Made by a program: the position numbers and the translations under genes. A stretch of 64,000 nucleotides of DNA from Pterois miles (lineage: Eukaryota; Chordata; Actinopteri; Perciformes; Scorpaenidae), in the NCBI GenBank assembly GCA_947000775.1, contig CAMQGK010000567.1:8301001-8365000 (forward strand), written 5' to 3'. The notes under the pieces were generated by a model that saw only the letters and a program-made list of their open reading frames with translations, was not told the DNA's origin and searched no databases. Shown one piece after another: positions 36,801-49,849 of this stretch (the first letter of the stretch is position 1; each line of letters opens with the position of its first letter).

Positions 36801-37790
36801 GTTGGATCCTGGCCTCATCCAGATGAAGCTCATATGATTCATGTTACAGTCTGTGTTAAATACACTCCTGTTATAGTTTTACATTTAAGCTCAATGTAAT
36901 TTCCCTTTAGTGTCCACTTTTATCTTTTTTACTCAAATGCCTTTCTGAGCAAAATATCAAACCACTGGACCATTTGTGTGTACTGTCAGCGTCATCATCT
37001 TCATCATCTGCTGAGTAAAGGCAGGGTCATGCAGCACTTGCACCATGGAGAGAATTTCTCCTTCATGTGGTCGTGCACCAATGAGGTTTAGTGGATTGTT
37101 AAGGTAACGAGGCCCCTCCTCCGAGCTGCGGATCAATCATGTCATCAATTATCTATAACCAGACCTGACCTCTCCTCGTGACCCCGCTGTGTGCGCATAG
37201 AGTACACAATACAGTACGCAACTAGCACCTGCTGTATTTAAGAGCTAAGCGTGTCAGCCTGAATAGTTAAGTTGACAAATGTCTCAGCATCTGATAGGTA
37301 TCGTTATGGGGTGCAATAATCTGACTCTTGGCCTTATTTTGAATATGATAATAGGCGGAGTATAAAACTATACCATACAAATGTATGAGACAGTGCAGAG
37401 CTTGGTTAACAAGTAATGACACCCCCATTGGAGTGCATTTTACCTCCAGTATTCCTACTGAACATTAACGCCAGCAACTGGTTTGGTCAGCTTAGCATAC
37501 AGCCTGGAAGCAGGGGGGAAATGCTAGCCAGACACTGCAAAGCACCAGCACCAGTTAGCTTGCTGCATCCCATTTTTTCAACTGTACAAAAAGCGTTAAG
37601 ATGACACGTTGTATTGGTAAGAGGGGGTTAAGTGTCAGATTTCTTCGTCGGGTGCTAGACCTTCGTCATTAACACCATTTGTCTGACAGACAACCAGTAA
37701 AGACAATGCAAAGTGTCATTTTTACACTGTTTTTAACAGATTAAATAAGTGAGATTTAACTAGCTTATTAGTCAACTGTTTTCCAGTTTC
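33870..37790. other. Intergenic, nothing recognised
   Basis: No supported gene. 35700-36000 contains mixed sequence that may be repeat-derived (ATGAATGAGCGCCATCTTG). Short open frames are scattered on both strands. Confidence 0.4.
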
Positions 37791-37796
37791 CAGCAT

Positions 37797-38095
37797 AGAC
37801 TTTACTGTATACTGTATAAGAAGTGGACGCACCCATCAGTTTGTGGATTGCCATTTTGCCGCCTTGAGTTCAGCATTTTGTCCATGACCACCTTGTTTTT
37901 TTGCAGCCCGAAGTCATACAGATCGGTGGAGCTACGTACATCCGAACCCTGAATATTTTTTTTTTTTAGGCGACCGAAATTTTACCTGACCTGTCAGTCA
38001 CAAGGTAGCCACGTCCTATACGATCAGACTTCTTTTTGCAACCAGAGGAGTCGCCCCCTGCTGGATATTAGAAAGAATGCAGCTACGCATTTACA
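37797..38095 (-). mobile_element. Dispersed teleost repeat, copy 2 (reverse)
   Basis: Reverse-orientation relative of 10199-10765: TATAAGAAGTGGACG at the left, then CAACCAGAGGAGTCGCCCCC and TGCTGGATATTAGAAAGAAT at the right. Confidence 0.5.
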
Positions 38096-38266
38096 GCGTG
38101 AAAGTGGTATCAGTCTTCTCATCAAATCCCGTGAAAGAAAACATATGAACGAATTTGCCAAAACGTCGAATTATTCCTATGAATTTAAAATGAAATGTTA
38201 ATGTCTGAAATACTCTTTGAATTAATGATATTAATAATATTTACCACCAATATGGTGATATGTACA

Positions 38267-38805
38267 AGGGATGCACCGATATCGGACTCAATAGCCAGAC
38301 TTGGCTATCAGCGGCAATGGGTCTGATCTATTCAGTTCAATTCTACGTTTATTTACTATATACGTACATGTACATTATATGCTGGAATTTTAATTTTTTT
38401 TTTTTTGACCAGTTTGTCGCTGCATTAAAAGGGTTACACTTGAGTTGTAATTTCTGTTAATTTTGAAGAATTTTACGGTACATTTAAAAAAAATATATAT
38501 ATATATATATATATATTACGTATTTAAGTTGCTGGTGTATGATTTGTTAGTTTAACAATAAATAACATTACTAAATAACATTGCAGTATATTTATATCTA
38601 TATATTTGTTTGTAACATTGTGTTTTACAAAGTAAGGAAAATAATGTTTAAGTCAAGCCTAGTGTTGCCTTACATATAACAGAATGATCCCAGTCACCTC
38701 CACACTGTGACGCATACAGATTATTAATTAAACACTGGTATGGGCTCAGTACTCGGTATCGGGTGACACCCAAAGCCCAGGTATCGGTATCGGTATCCCA
38801 ACTAT
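38267..38805 (+). repeat. Possible hAT-like repeat (AGGGATGCACCGATATCGG)
   Basis: The left end AGGGATGCACCGATATCGG is a classic hAT-type start. GGTATCGGTATCGGTATCCC near 38780-38800 may be the other half. A (TA)n tract lies at 38492-38517. The right end is not exact. Confidence 0.4.
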
Positions 38806-38809
38806 TGTC

Positions 38810-39077
38810 CTAATCATGTTAAATATCGCCATCTGTAATTATAGTTAGTTGAGTCACCGGTATGGTCCAATGACTCCCATCACCTTTTCAGATATATCCA
38901 GTATTTCATTTGTATTTATATCAGTATTATCATTTTATACTGTTGGACAGTAAAGACTTTATTGGCCCTATAAGCACGACACCGTTCTCAGTGAGAACTG
39001 ACTGCTTCTCTGTGTGAAACATTCACCACCAGATTAACAGAGTCTCATGTGTGTGTGTTACCAATCCCCACTACAGT

Positions 39078-39108
<31 letters not shown>

Positions 39109-40540
39109 CCATTAAAGAGATTTAAGTAATCTAGGGAGTGATTTTTTGCAGATTTTACTGTCCCACTGTGCTGAGGACTGTTTAACACACGCACAATAAA
39201 CCTCTCGCTTTAATTACCCCGAGCCTTTAAAACTCACACACACACACACTCACACACGTGTAATCACACATACAGCGTCTCCCGCTTCCTGTTGTGCACT
39301 TAACTGTATGTAACCTGTTTGCACGCCAACACACACCATTGGTTACACTTCATTTATTATTGACAGCTGAGTGACCACATCTTTCCAACTCTACTGTAAC
39401 CAGAGGCCTCAGGGTTCAATGACAGGTCGCCTAGAAACACTACTGACATCACCCACCTCCGTATCTTGGGTGTGTGTATTCAGACATGCCTGTAGGTGTC
39501 TTTACATTTGTGTGTGTGTGTGTGAGAGAGAGAGGGAGGGAGGGAGGAGGAAGTGTTAGCAAGTAAGTGAGTGATTGATTTTATTTGACACTGTGTAAGA
39601 AACATAAATAAAAAGACTGCAGGCGGGGAGGCCTGTCAGTGAGAGCGGGGATAGCTGTCAGAACTCCGGTGACTTCACCGTCGCGCTTTTAAATCCCTTA
39701 AATCCTGATGCACAATGCACAACTTTTAAGCTTCAACATGCCGCTCGGTCCCCCTGTGGTGTCATGGTGCTAATTTAATGTCAGTGATGGATGTGTCCAC
39801 TTTGTAACATACCTTTTTTTTACACCCTTTTTAAATATCTAAACCAGGTTTCTGTGGGTGTCTGTGGTGTTTTTGCATCACAAATCTCCAAGTAAACATG
39901 CCCGCCACCAGTAGATGTTAGTTGGAGAAAGCAGACTATGAAAGATAAAGGAGAAAGATGGCTTCGGTGTTGCTGTAGCACTTGTTTAGTTTACTAGAAC
40001 ACCATAAACTGTCAGTTGTAACTGGAGAGATGCACTGGTCCATTTCAGAGTGATATTTTATTTATGTTACCTTATAGCAGTCATTCCCAAACAGGGGAAG
40101 TGGGCCCTTTAATGGTCCGTAGAGCTGCTGTATCTTTGAAAAGGGGAAAAATATGTAGCACAAAAGCTTCATGAAGCTGATTAATTAGGGAGCTATAAAC
40201 AAACGAAGGAAGGCTCTGATGCTGGCGAGGCTGTCAAGAGTCAGATTAGCAAGATTTATCAGTAAGCAATATTGAAAAACATGCGCAGTAAAGTATAAAA
40301 TGGATTTTTGACAAGGAAATAGAGAAACATTGTCAGTTTGGACTTGCAGTGACACGACTTGAAGCTGTGGGCCTTGTAATCACAGCATCCTCAGTTTGAA
40401 TCCAGCTGGGACTTCAGACTGTCAGTTAAAAGGAAAAATGCCCCCCGAAAATTGATTAATCTTAAAATGTCAAAATATGATGGTGCCCATCTTGCATGAC
40501 TTCAAATTAACTGTCAGTTCAGGCAACATTTAACATCCAT
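38810..40540. other. Intergenic with CA microsatellites
   Basis: (AC)n at 39078-39106 and shorter tracts near 39235-39260 and 39510-39525. CAGTCATTCCCAAAC at about 40079 looks like a lone hAT terminus. No gene. Confidence 0.45.
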
Positions 40541-40544
40541 TTTC

Positions 40545-40783
40545 TTGAACAGCAATATCTCAGGAACGCCTGGAGGGAATCTCTTCAAATTTGGCACAAA
40601 CATCCACTTGGACTCAAGGATGAACTGATTAGATTTTGGTGGTCAAAGGTTACTGTGACCTCACAAAACAAGTTTTTGGCCATATCTGAAGAATTACTAT
40701 AGTTATTATTACAATGTCACACAAATGTCAAATGGGATAAAAGGAGCATGTGATGACATTTTGGACAGACCTGGATGTAAATT
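40545..40783 (+). repeat. Dispersed repeat (ATATCTCAGGAACGCC type)
   Basis: CAATATCTCAGGAACGCCTG, TTCAAATTTGGCACAAACAT and GGTTACTGTGACCTCACAAA fit a repeat common in perciform genomes. The class is uncertain. Confidence 0.5.
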
Positions 40784-40789
40784 ACAACT

Positions 40790-42930
40790 TGACTTGTTGG
40801 CGCAAGCATACAGCCGTAAGGTGTTAATACTAGTTTATGTATTATGTAAGAAGACCCCTAATTACACTGGCTTTGCTTTGTAATAATGGCATAATAGAGT
40901 GCTCCAGGGATGACGTGTTCTTGTAGGCGAGCCAGGAAGTTAACACTGCATGGGTTTTCCCTTGACAAAAAGCCAATGGGATTTTTCCATTGGGTTTTGG
41001 ATTAATGCAGAAAAAAAGCTCTGTGGCAAAAAAAACGTTCATGGTACGCTGGCTTAAATGTTTTATTCAGCAAGATAATCGTCACAAATGAACACCACTT
41101 TTCTGATTTTTTAAGAGTAAATGAAATCGCCATAAGTGAAAATCTAGCATTAGGCTATTAACAAACTACGCTACGGTCGCATGAACGCGAGTATAAACAA
41201 CGAGGCTGTAACGGCGAACAAGTCAGCATGATGACGTTTAGTATTCTCATTTAGCCGGCAACCGCCATTTTGAAGACACATAAAGGCTTCAGAATTCATG
41301 AGTGGGGTATTTATTGCTGTATTTTATGTCGAAGAACAAAATGTTAAAAGGCATCAAACTAAAAAGCCATTCAAAAAAACCCACTGACTTCCTGACGAGG
41401 GAACAGGAAGTGCTAACATGCTAACTCATTTCTGGGTTTTAGGACTCTTTCCCGTAGCACTCAATGCTTAGATAGACAGAGCCAATGTCTAGTGAGTGTG
41501 ATCATGTATTGTGATCATGCTGACTGACGCTTTTAAAGATGTCGATTCAGCTCCGTGGCCACCTCTGTTGCTGGCTTAGCAGCCCCCCGATCAGCCTTCA
41601 TACAGATTTTAAAAACAGTTTAGATCGAATATTGGCCAGTTACGATCAGTGGCCGAACTATTGGAGCACCCTCACTAATTAAGCCCTTGAGTAACTTTGC
41701 TGTCTTTCCAACACTGGACACACATCATGTTTGAGTCGGAGCAAGATGGTCATTGTGGATAGTATATGAAGACTGTAATGGTGACCAGATATGGACTAAC
41801 AGCTATGATAAACAAAGTCAGAACTGTATCAGATGCAACAGTGGCAACGTGCTGATTTCTACATCTCCAGACACAGTGGAGTCCAGAGGACAAGCAGCAC
41901 TTTTCTGAATTCCTGCCCAGCGGAGCTTGCCACGTCAAAAAGGCTGATAATGTCACAGGAGCGAGCCGTTTGAATGGCAGAGATTTGTTTTCCATTGTCA
42001 CCGTGTGCAGTGACGTGTTGCCTCCAATCTGTCTCCTTCATTCACTCACGCAGTAAATACGATGTGAACACAATAACGCACATAAACACACAGAGGATAA
42101 AAGGACAACACTCTGGGGCAGGGGATTTACCTGTGAGTATTGAGTTGAGTTTACACATGATTGTGCATTTTCTCATGTGAATGAATTGTGTGCTTGCAGG
42201 TGTGTATGCTTCAAGGAGCATTGTATCAGAGCAGGCTGAAGGCTACTCCCGGCTTAGAAAGATACACTTTGCTGATACTAAAGCTGCCGTTAATACCGTG
42301 TCTAGCGCAGTCTGGGTCTTTACTCACATTCTCACTGTTATGAAGCATCTTTTGAGGCTTTCTGTAGTATCACTTGTTATTTTGCTTTATTTTAATGGTC
42401 TTTTTTAGTGCCATTGAGTGGAATATAAGTCTCCGAAGGCTCAAGGACCACAGCAGGAAACACGATTCAGATCCCAGCAGCAGTGCCTCAGGCTTGGATG
42501 GAGATCCACTGAGCTCAGCTGATAGTATACAGTAGATGGTTTGAAGGAAGCACGCAATCATTTCCCTGTTACTGCACCAGTGATTTGTACTGGTTGGTCA
42601 GCATGTCTGTCCAGTGGTGGGATGGAGAGCCTGAGGGGGATGGTGTGAACTTCAATGTCATGTCCTAGTGAACGTCCTTGTCCTCAAAAAATGTATAATA
42701 GAGTTATTATGGCTGCGCTTATTTCTTATAATATATTAAAGTGGCTGCACACCAGAATCTCCTCAGGGCTGTACCTTAGAGGATACTCATGTTTTTATCT
42801 CCCGTTTCCATTTTTCACATGTAGACACAATTCATTCAGGAGGGAAATGAATGGTCTTTAATTTATTAAAACTATACAGCTTTTATTGTAGTTTTTGGTG
42901 AAATACACTTTCATTCACTTTCTTGAGTCA
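40790..42930. other. Intergenic, nothing recognised
   Basis: No gene or clear element. Open frames on both strands are short and lack support. Confidence 0.4.
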
Positions 42931-42942
42931 GATGAGAAGATT

Positions 42943-43257
42943 CCTACCACTCTCATTAAATATAAAGCTACAGCCAGCAGTCAGTTAGCTTAGCTTAGCA
43001 CAAACAGGGAAACGACTAGCCTGGCTCTGTCTAAAGATAACAAAATCTGCCTACCAGCACCTCTAAAGCTCACTAATTAGCACTGCTGGTTGCCTGGCAA
43101 CCTCAATCTAGGAAGTCACTGCATCAAGAAATAGTCCGGCACATAACCCTTGTTAAAACCCAACATGTCATTACACTTTGTTTTTTACACAGATTAAACC
43201 CACAAGATGTAATGTTAATTAATGAGCTTTAGAGGTGCTGGTAGAGGATTTTTACTG
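42943..43257. repeat. Dispersed repeat with GCTTAGCTTAGC motif
   Basis: GCTACAGCCAGCAGTCAGTT, AGCTTAGCTTAGCACAAACA and GCCTACCAGCACCTCTAAAG mark it. The last motif recurs inverted near 43228-43243, giving a partly palindromic structure. A weak relative is near 37480-37560. Confidence 0.5.
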
Positions 43258-43295
43258 AGTCAGATGGGCTGTTTCCACCTGCTTCCACACTTTGT

Positions 43296-43440
43296 GGGGT
43301 GACTGTGGCTCAGAGGGTAGAGCAGGGAAAGCAGGTCATCCACCAATCGGTGGTTCAATCTCCAGCTGCTCCGGTCACATGTCGATGTGTCCTTAAGAAA
43401 GACACTTAAGCCCAAACTGCTCCCAAAGACTTAGTATAGA
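43296..43440 (+). mobile_element. tRNA-derived SINE (5' part)
   Basis: A tRNA-like head with A box TGGCTCAGAGGG (43306-43317) and B box GGTTCAATCTC (43352-43362), followed by GTGTCCTTAAGAAAGACACT. Same family as 52833-53065. The 3' part is degraded. Not a functional tRNA: there is no cloverleaf beyond the promoter boxes. Confidence 0.65.
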
Positions 43441-44144
43441 GTATTTTGATTAGATTAAATCTTTAGCCTGAATCTCACACCTTACCCTGTATCTAACCTG
43501 TATCTAAAGTTCATTGTATGTCCCTGTTTTTTCGAGACAATTTTTAACAACTTGCTTGCTTCATGTCTCAGTGACTACATTTTGCATGCTCATACTAAGC
43601 TATTTACATGGCTAATGAAAATAAATCACTAATATTCCCATTTTCATGCAGCTGTGTATACTCAGATTAACATAACCGGTGGCAGACCGTGCAAACGCAG
43701 CCTCCTCCTTCCATTCCTTCAAATGCCTTCTTGAAAAGGTCGGAGTTAAGATATCTGCACATATCTAAGAACCTGTTGATATCCAGGTCTTTCATAATGT
43801 TTAAAAGTAGGTGTGTTTCTCTTTCCAACCAGGGATGTGGGCTTTTCTTTTGGCCGTGCTTCTCTGCAAACTATCTGCTAGTTGATTTGTGTATAAAGCA
43901 CAGAGTTGACTGGAAACAGGCAACAGGCATTCGTCGCAACTGCCGTAAAACCGTAATTGAGACACTATATTCCAAATGCGCTGTACACATGTTCAAAGAA
44001 TGCTCCTAAAACCAGATTCAACATATCCCACTTAATCGGAAAATGCTCCATTCAGAATGAGGCATAATTCAGCAGAATAAACAGAATCGGCCGTTTACAT
44101 GACCCATATAAAGTAATATTAATAGTGAGCATGTAAAAATAGTT

Positions 44145-44465
44145 ACCCCACAGTGAGGAACTTAATATGTAACGGATAATGTACAGTGTTTTGAAATAAA
44201 CCCAGACAAGCAGACATCACCCTAAAAAGGTTTATTTCACAACAGTGACCACCTCACTGTACATTATCCCGCTTATTACACAGCTACTTACTTAAGAAAT
44301 CAATAATTTGACACAAAACGGTCCTCCAGCGTCCGACATCAGAACTGCACCAAAAGCAACGGTCTGTTGTAAAGAAATAACAAACAGTAGAACGCTGTGA
44401 TTGACCAATCAGAATGGAGTATTCAACAAAGCCGTGCAATAATGATGTATATAGTATACAAGTAT
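44145..44465. repeat. Hairpin-forming dispersed repeat
   Basis: GGATAATGTACAGTG (about 44175-44189) and its exact inverse CACTGTACATTATCC (about 44255-44269) flank a second inverted pair (GAAATAAACC against GGTTTATTTC). A flank of GACCAATCAGAATGGAGTAT then CAACAAAGCCGTGCAATAAT is typical of a widespread fish repeat. The ends are approximate. Confidence 0.5.
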
Positions 44466-44470
44466 AACTA

Positions 44471-44690
44471 TTAGGGCGGTTTAACGCCACTAATTTCTTT
44501 CTTTAGGTTGTTGCGGGCTCAGTTTTAAAGATATTGGTATCATATGAAACTAGAAAACCGATGGAATCCATTGATTTCTAATGATAAATATATACGTATG
44601 TTTGTGTAAAGCAGCATGTTTGCCCACTCCCATGTTGATAAGAGTATTAAATACTTGACAAATCTCCCTTTAAGGTACATTTTGCAATTA
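44471..44690 (+). mobile_element. AGGGCTGTCAA-family DNA element, copy 1 (internally deleted)
   Basis: Shares TTTAACGCCACTAATTTCTT, GGGCTCAGTTTTAAAG and TAAGAGTATTAAATACTTG with copies 2 and 3. The central 350 bp is missing. Confidence 0.55.
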
Positions 44691-44699
44691 TAAAACAAG

Positions 44700-46010
44700 A
44701 ATACATTTAGTAAAAGCCCCAAGGTTTGCAATTAGTCAAACAATATTAGCAATGAGTCAAACTCTGCTTTTAGTAGTAGTTTCTAGTAGAAATATACTTA
44801 TAAACATGCCACCACCCTGATTGACATTTTTAACACTGAGCACTACGTGTGCAGTGAGACGTGAACCCAGATGGTTTATGCGAGCAAAAAGCAACTCTGA
44901 TCTGCGTCTTTACAGCGCCGTTACATTCACCTCTCTGTTGGAGAAATACAATCCTGCGCTGTGCTCTGAATCTCTTTATTTAACAGAGTCCATTTATATG
45001 TTGGAGGACATTGTGCGAACAGTTTGGGGCCAGACAGGACGAACATGAGCAATAAATTAAAACCACAAGCATAATATATGAAAGCACAGTTTCTGCTCTC
45101 TGGATGGCAGCGCCCACCCACCCACCCACCCACTCAGGCTCACACACCTGTCACAGAGCCATGTTTACCCACAGCGTGGTCTCCCTGAAGGAGTGTTTTT
45201 CCTTGTAATTGGACCTGACTGTCAGTTGTCCTGCTTCTGTCTGTGTAGCTGCACATGACAGTTTCTCTCATTTGGTTGCTGTCTCGCACATTACATGACT
45301 CACACTCATTTGCTGACTTCATCTTAGTTCATCTAAATTCATCTTATCTGCTAAGTATGCTGTCTTTGATATCTTGTTCCTATTGACAAGACCTCTGACA
45401 GCGGTAATTTAAACATCAGACATCAGATAATCAAATTGAAATATTTGAGAGGTTACTGTCACAAACCTTACATACTTCACATACTATGTGATCATTGTCT
45501 TAAACAGCATAAGGCGATACAGTAAACCCCACCTCGCTGGCTCTCCAACTAGTTTAAAATGAGTGCCAGGAACTGTGTCCACTCCCTACTCTTCACTCCC
45601 CTTCTCCTCTGACTCATCCTCTTTTCGCTGACCACAAGTCATCCCACGGTCCCACTTCTGTCTCGACAGTCCTTCTGACACTTGGCACCCGCCTGTCTCA
45701 CCCTCCCTTCCCTCCCTCTTCTCTTACCGAGCCCTCTTTCCAGGATCATCAGTTGTCAAGTGTTGCACTGACACATTTGTATCTGCTCAGATGTGTCTTG
45801 CTCTGCTCTGTCTACCCTATCTTGTTTTCTCGACATCAGCACTTTTTTGGACATGTTTCAGTTCTGTATTACTTATTTTATCAGCACTTGCGCTCATCCG
45901 GGCCCGTCCTCCAGGATTAGATCCACAAACTGCCAAATATTAGTGTTAGCTGTAGCAATTTGACTAGGTCAAAAATAATGCTGATTGTTGTTAGTTGTTA
46001 TGGAGACAAC
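44700..46010. other. Intergenic, low complexity
   Basis: (CCCA)n at about 45113-45133 and a C/T-rich patch at about 45570-45740. No gene. Confidence 0.45.
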
Positions 46011-46012
46011 TC

Positions 46013-46604
46013 GGACTGTCAATGCGAACATATTAATGCAAATTTGATTTAACGCCACTAATTTCTTCAAGAATGCAACTTGGGATTTTTAGGCGGTCTC
46101 AGTTTTAAAGGTCGAGTGAAGATACTGGCATCATATGAAACTAAGAAAACCTCAGGAACCCATTGGTACCAGCCATGTCATACTAACTGGTTGGGAAGAA
46201 TGCCAAATATCTCTCCAAACTCATGCTAAATTTTGGTGAGCAAAAACTGTCATGGCCATTTTCAAAAGGGGCCCTTGACCTCTGACCTCAACATATGTGA
46301 ATGAAAATGGGTTCTGTGGGTACCCACGAGTCTCCCCTTTACAGACATGCCCACTTTATGATAATCACATGCAGTTTGGAGCAAGTCATAGTCAAGTCAG
46401 CACACTGACAGCTGTTGTTGCCTGTTGGGCTTCAGTTTACCATGTTATGATTTCAGCATATTTTGTATGCTCAATGCAGTACCTGTGAGGGTTTCTGAAC
46501 AATATTTGTCATTGCTTTGTGTTAAATATACACATACATTTACATAAAGCAAACATATGTATTTTCCACTCCTATGTTGATAACAGTATTAAATACTTGG
46601 CAAA
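46013..46604 (+). mobile_element. AGGGCTGTCAA-family DNA element, copy 2 (near full length)
   Basis: Reads TTTAACGCCACTAATTTCTT, CATCATATGAAACTAAGAAA, GGCCATTTTCAAAAGGGGCC, GGGTACCCACGAGTCTCCCC and TAACAGTATTAAATACTTGG in order. It is non-coding. This family is probably hAT-related, but I see no intact target duplication. Confidence 0.6.
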
Positions 46605-47350
46605 GAAAACACTACAGTAGTTCAGAAAACACAGCATATCTTAAAGTAAGACATTTCAGTCATCTACATGCTCTCAGCAGAAATGGAGTGGTGGTGTGGA
46701 GCAGCTTTTTTCCAAAGGAGGCGTCTCCGTGGTGTCTCTCCTATCTCATGAGCAATGGATACAAAGTGACATGAATCTTCAGCTTGATTTGATCGCTGGA
46801 GTGGTTTTTCCGTCTTCTGGCCACAAACAGTCAGTGCAGTAGTTCACTGATTGATGTTTGCTGAGGCCACAAGCAGCGACAGTGTGTGACGGCTCAGACA
46901 GACTGATAACCACACTTACAGAGAGCACCACTTTCTCATTTTCCTCCAGATGGCCTCTTTTTTTTTTTTTTTGTTTTTGTCTCGTTGCATCAACTTGAAT
47001 TAACCACTCACGTTTAAACAGTGTTGTTGGCCAATTTAACACCAGGCCAAGGGACAACAGTTGAATATTAGTCTTGTGTCTAACACTGGCACATTAACAG
47101 TGATGTTGATCAATGTGCATTGTCCCTGAGAATAAACCAATCAGACTGTTTCAACTCAACTCAACAATTTGTTTCAACAAGTTTTCTCACATCCAGTCAC
47201 AGCACCTTCAGCAAATGTGCTTCAATTTGACTGTTTGTGGAGTCTTTGCAATTGCTGCAACCGGACTGCACCTTTTGTCACATTTACTTTGAAAACATTT
47301 GTTCTGTGTATATTAGTAAAGACATTCTTATCTTAACAACTGATTGTATT

Positions 47351-47710
47351 TAGGGCTGCAACTAATGGTTATTTTCATTGACGATTTATCTGTCAGTTAT
47401 GTTCTTGACTAATCAATCAGTTTGGGCTATGAAATATTAGAAAATAGTCAAAAATGTCCCATAAGTGTCCCAAAGCCCAAGATAACATCCTCGGATGTCT
47501 TGTTTTGTCCACAACTCAATGATATTCAGTTTACTGTGATAGAGGAGTAAAGAAACCAGAAAATATTCACATTATTAAGCTGGAATCAGATAATTATACC
47601 TTTTTTATTTTACAGAATTACTCAAACCGATTTATTGATTATCAATATAGTTGCAGATTAATGCAGTAGTTAAGAACTAATAAATTGATCAAATAATTGT
47701 TGCAGCTCTA
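47351..47710 (+). mobile_element. hAT-like MITE with exact 8-bp target duplication
   Basis: ATTGTATT at 47343-47350 and 47711-47718. The inverted ends are TAGGGCTGCAAC and TAGAGCTGCAAC. Same family as 4765-5113 but with an intact duplication, so it defines the element ends. Confidence 0.85.
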
Positions 47711-48211
47711 ATTGTATTGCTACACCTCTACAGGCTTGTAAATGGTTATAAGTACATTTTATATTAATAAAGCAGATTGTGATGCTCAGACTCAAAGGCG
47801 TACTCTTTGTGCAGCCCTTTAGAATTAGCCAGAGTGGTTTGGTTATATTTTTTTTTATCTCCCTATCAAATGAATGTCAGCTGTCTAATGAAATAATTTA
47901 TTTCTATTCTGGTAAATGTCCCATCTGAAGTTATTTACTGTGAAGGGGTCAACTCTGGTGATTTTTACTGCCATCTGGATTGACGTCTGCTGTTTCGCAG
48001 AATTAGCGACTGACGCACCAATTGGATTACAAGAGCTACATAACCAGCAGCAGGATAGAGCAGCATCAGTCTCTAGATTAGATTAGACGATTAATGATCA
48101 TGATGGAAATAATGGGCTGTTGCGGCAAATATAATACAAGGACGGAAAATAACAATGGAATACACAGTTAATCTAGTAGGTACATCTGGCAAAAATGAAT
48201 AAATCCTAATT

Positions 48212-49030
48212 AAGGCTGTCAACCAATTAACATATTGAATTGTGATTAAACAAATGATTGTTTATGTAAATGTATGGATATATTTATTATTGGAAGTCAA
48301 TTAACAGCACAAAACTATAACAAATATTGTCCAGAAACCCTCACAGGTAATGCATTTATTATAAAAAATATATTGAAATCATAACATGGCAAACTGCAGC
48401 TCAAAAGGCAACAACAGCTGTCAGTGTGTCAGTATGCTGACTTGACTATGACTTGACCCAAACGGCATGTGATTATCATCAAGTGAGCATGTCTGTAAAG
48501 GGGAGACTGGTGGGTACCCAGAGAACCCATTTACATTCTCATATCTTGAGGTCAGAGGTCAAGGGACCCCTTTGAAAATGGCCATGCCCCTTTTTAAGTT
48601 TTGAGGGTTACTTAGCCTCCTCCTAATGATGAATGAGCACTTAACTCTGGGGGGCACTTGCTCGGCAGTGCCCAAGTGCCCAGTGCCCCTGGCATCTCTC
48701 CAACTACTAGTTTACATTGAATATTTAGTCCATGTGGGGACCTGAATCAGCATCCCTCCGGTTCCCAAGCTACGGACTGACCTATTGCTGCCCCAATAGT
48801 GATATGATATATTGTAATTTACTACCACTTTTCAACAGAAAATTATGCAGTTTGTCAGCATCTGCTTCATCCATTTTATCTAAAAAAAAGACAGTTTTCA
48901 CTCTGTTTTCTTCCCAACAAGCTATCATTACATAGCAGGTACCATGGTTCCTTTGGTTTTCTAACTTCATATGATACCAGTGTCTTCACTGTAGCTTTAA
49001 GACTGAGCCCGCTACAACCCATGAAAGACA
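48212..49030 (-). mobile_element. AGGGCTGTCAA-family DNA element, copy 3, interrupted
   Basis: Reverse relative of copy 2: AAGGCTGTCAACCAATTAAC at one end, GGGTACCCAGAGAACCC in the middle and TTCATATGATACCAGTGTC then GAGCCCGCTACAACCC at the other end. About 290 bp (48622-48910) interrupt it, part of which is a SINE. Confidence 0.6.
48651..48795 (-). mobile_element. tRNA-derived SINE fragment nested in copy 3
   Basis: GCACTTGCTCGGCAGTGCCC, GGTTCCCAAGCTACGGACTG and TATTGCTGCCCC match the SINE at 58774-59063. The order and orientation show insertion after the host element was in place. Confidence 0.5.
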
Positions 49031-49702
49031 GAATAGCGGCTGGGCCAACTGGCGGGACTGTTAAGAGGTTAATAGTTTATATGCTAAAAGTTTGACACTT
49101 CATATTTGTGTGCCGATAAAATATTGGCACACGATATCGAGATATCATGCTGTATCAGTTTTGTGTTGGTTTAACTCCCCAGAGCTAGTAGTTATTACAA
49201 ACTGATTAGCTAACGACGGTGAGGTCTGAAGGGTCACTCTCTCGTAGCAGAAACATCTTCTGAAGTTCAGCGATTCAAACCAGATGACATCAGTGCGGCG
49301 AGCTTCATTAAGTCCTGCTCACTGCATCAACATCTCCCTCCCGCCTGCATCCAGCCTGTCTAGGATCCCCCTTTGATCCGTGGTATGACAGCAGCTGCAC
49401 TGTGCAGCTTCCCAGAAGCTCGTATATCAACTGACAAGTGCTCTTTCTGTTTCACTAAACGCACACTCACACACACATCTCAAAGGAATGCACCACGTTT
49501 TAAGGAGACCAGCCTGTTGATCAGTTTACAGCATGAGCGATGAAAACATAAATAACAGTGGAAGTGCATACAAAGTCAGTGGAAAGCTTTGGACAGACAT
49601 GGATGGGCATAATGTTGAAGAACGGTGATGTCAGGGAGATTTATCATCTGTTTATATTCGTCCATGTCTAGCTTACATTTACCCAATCACTCTGCAATGC
49701 AT

Positions 49703-49840
49703 GGGGCGCCTTTGTGGCTCAAGTGATAGAGCGTGTTGTGCATTAGTGGTTGGGTTGATGCTTTGAAGTGTCCTTGAGAAAGATGCTGAATCCCAGAAAA
49801 GTGTTTTGTTCTGCTCTCAGGTTAAAAGTGCCATATGAGT
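49703..49840 (+). mobile_element. tRNA-derived SINE, decayed
   Basis: GGGGCGCCTTTGTGGCTCAAGTGATAGAGC gives a tRNA-like A box (TGGCTCAAGTGATAGAGC part). GTGTCCTTGAGAAAGATGCT follows. The B box is eroded. Confidence 0.4.
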
Positions 49841-49849
49841 GAGGACATC

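Noticed and set aside
43296..43365. Possible tRNA gene
   Set aside because: A and B boxes are present but no anticodon arm or acceptor pairing; it continues into SINE body sequence shared with other copies.
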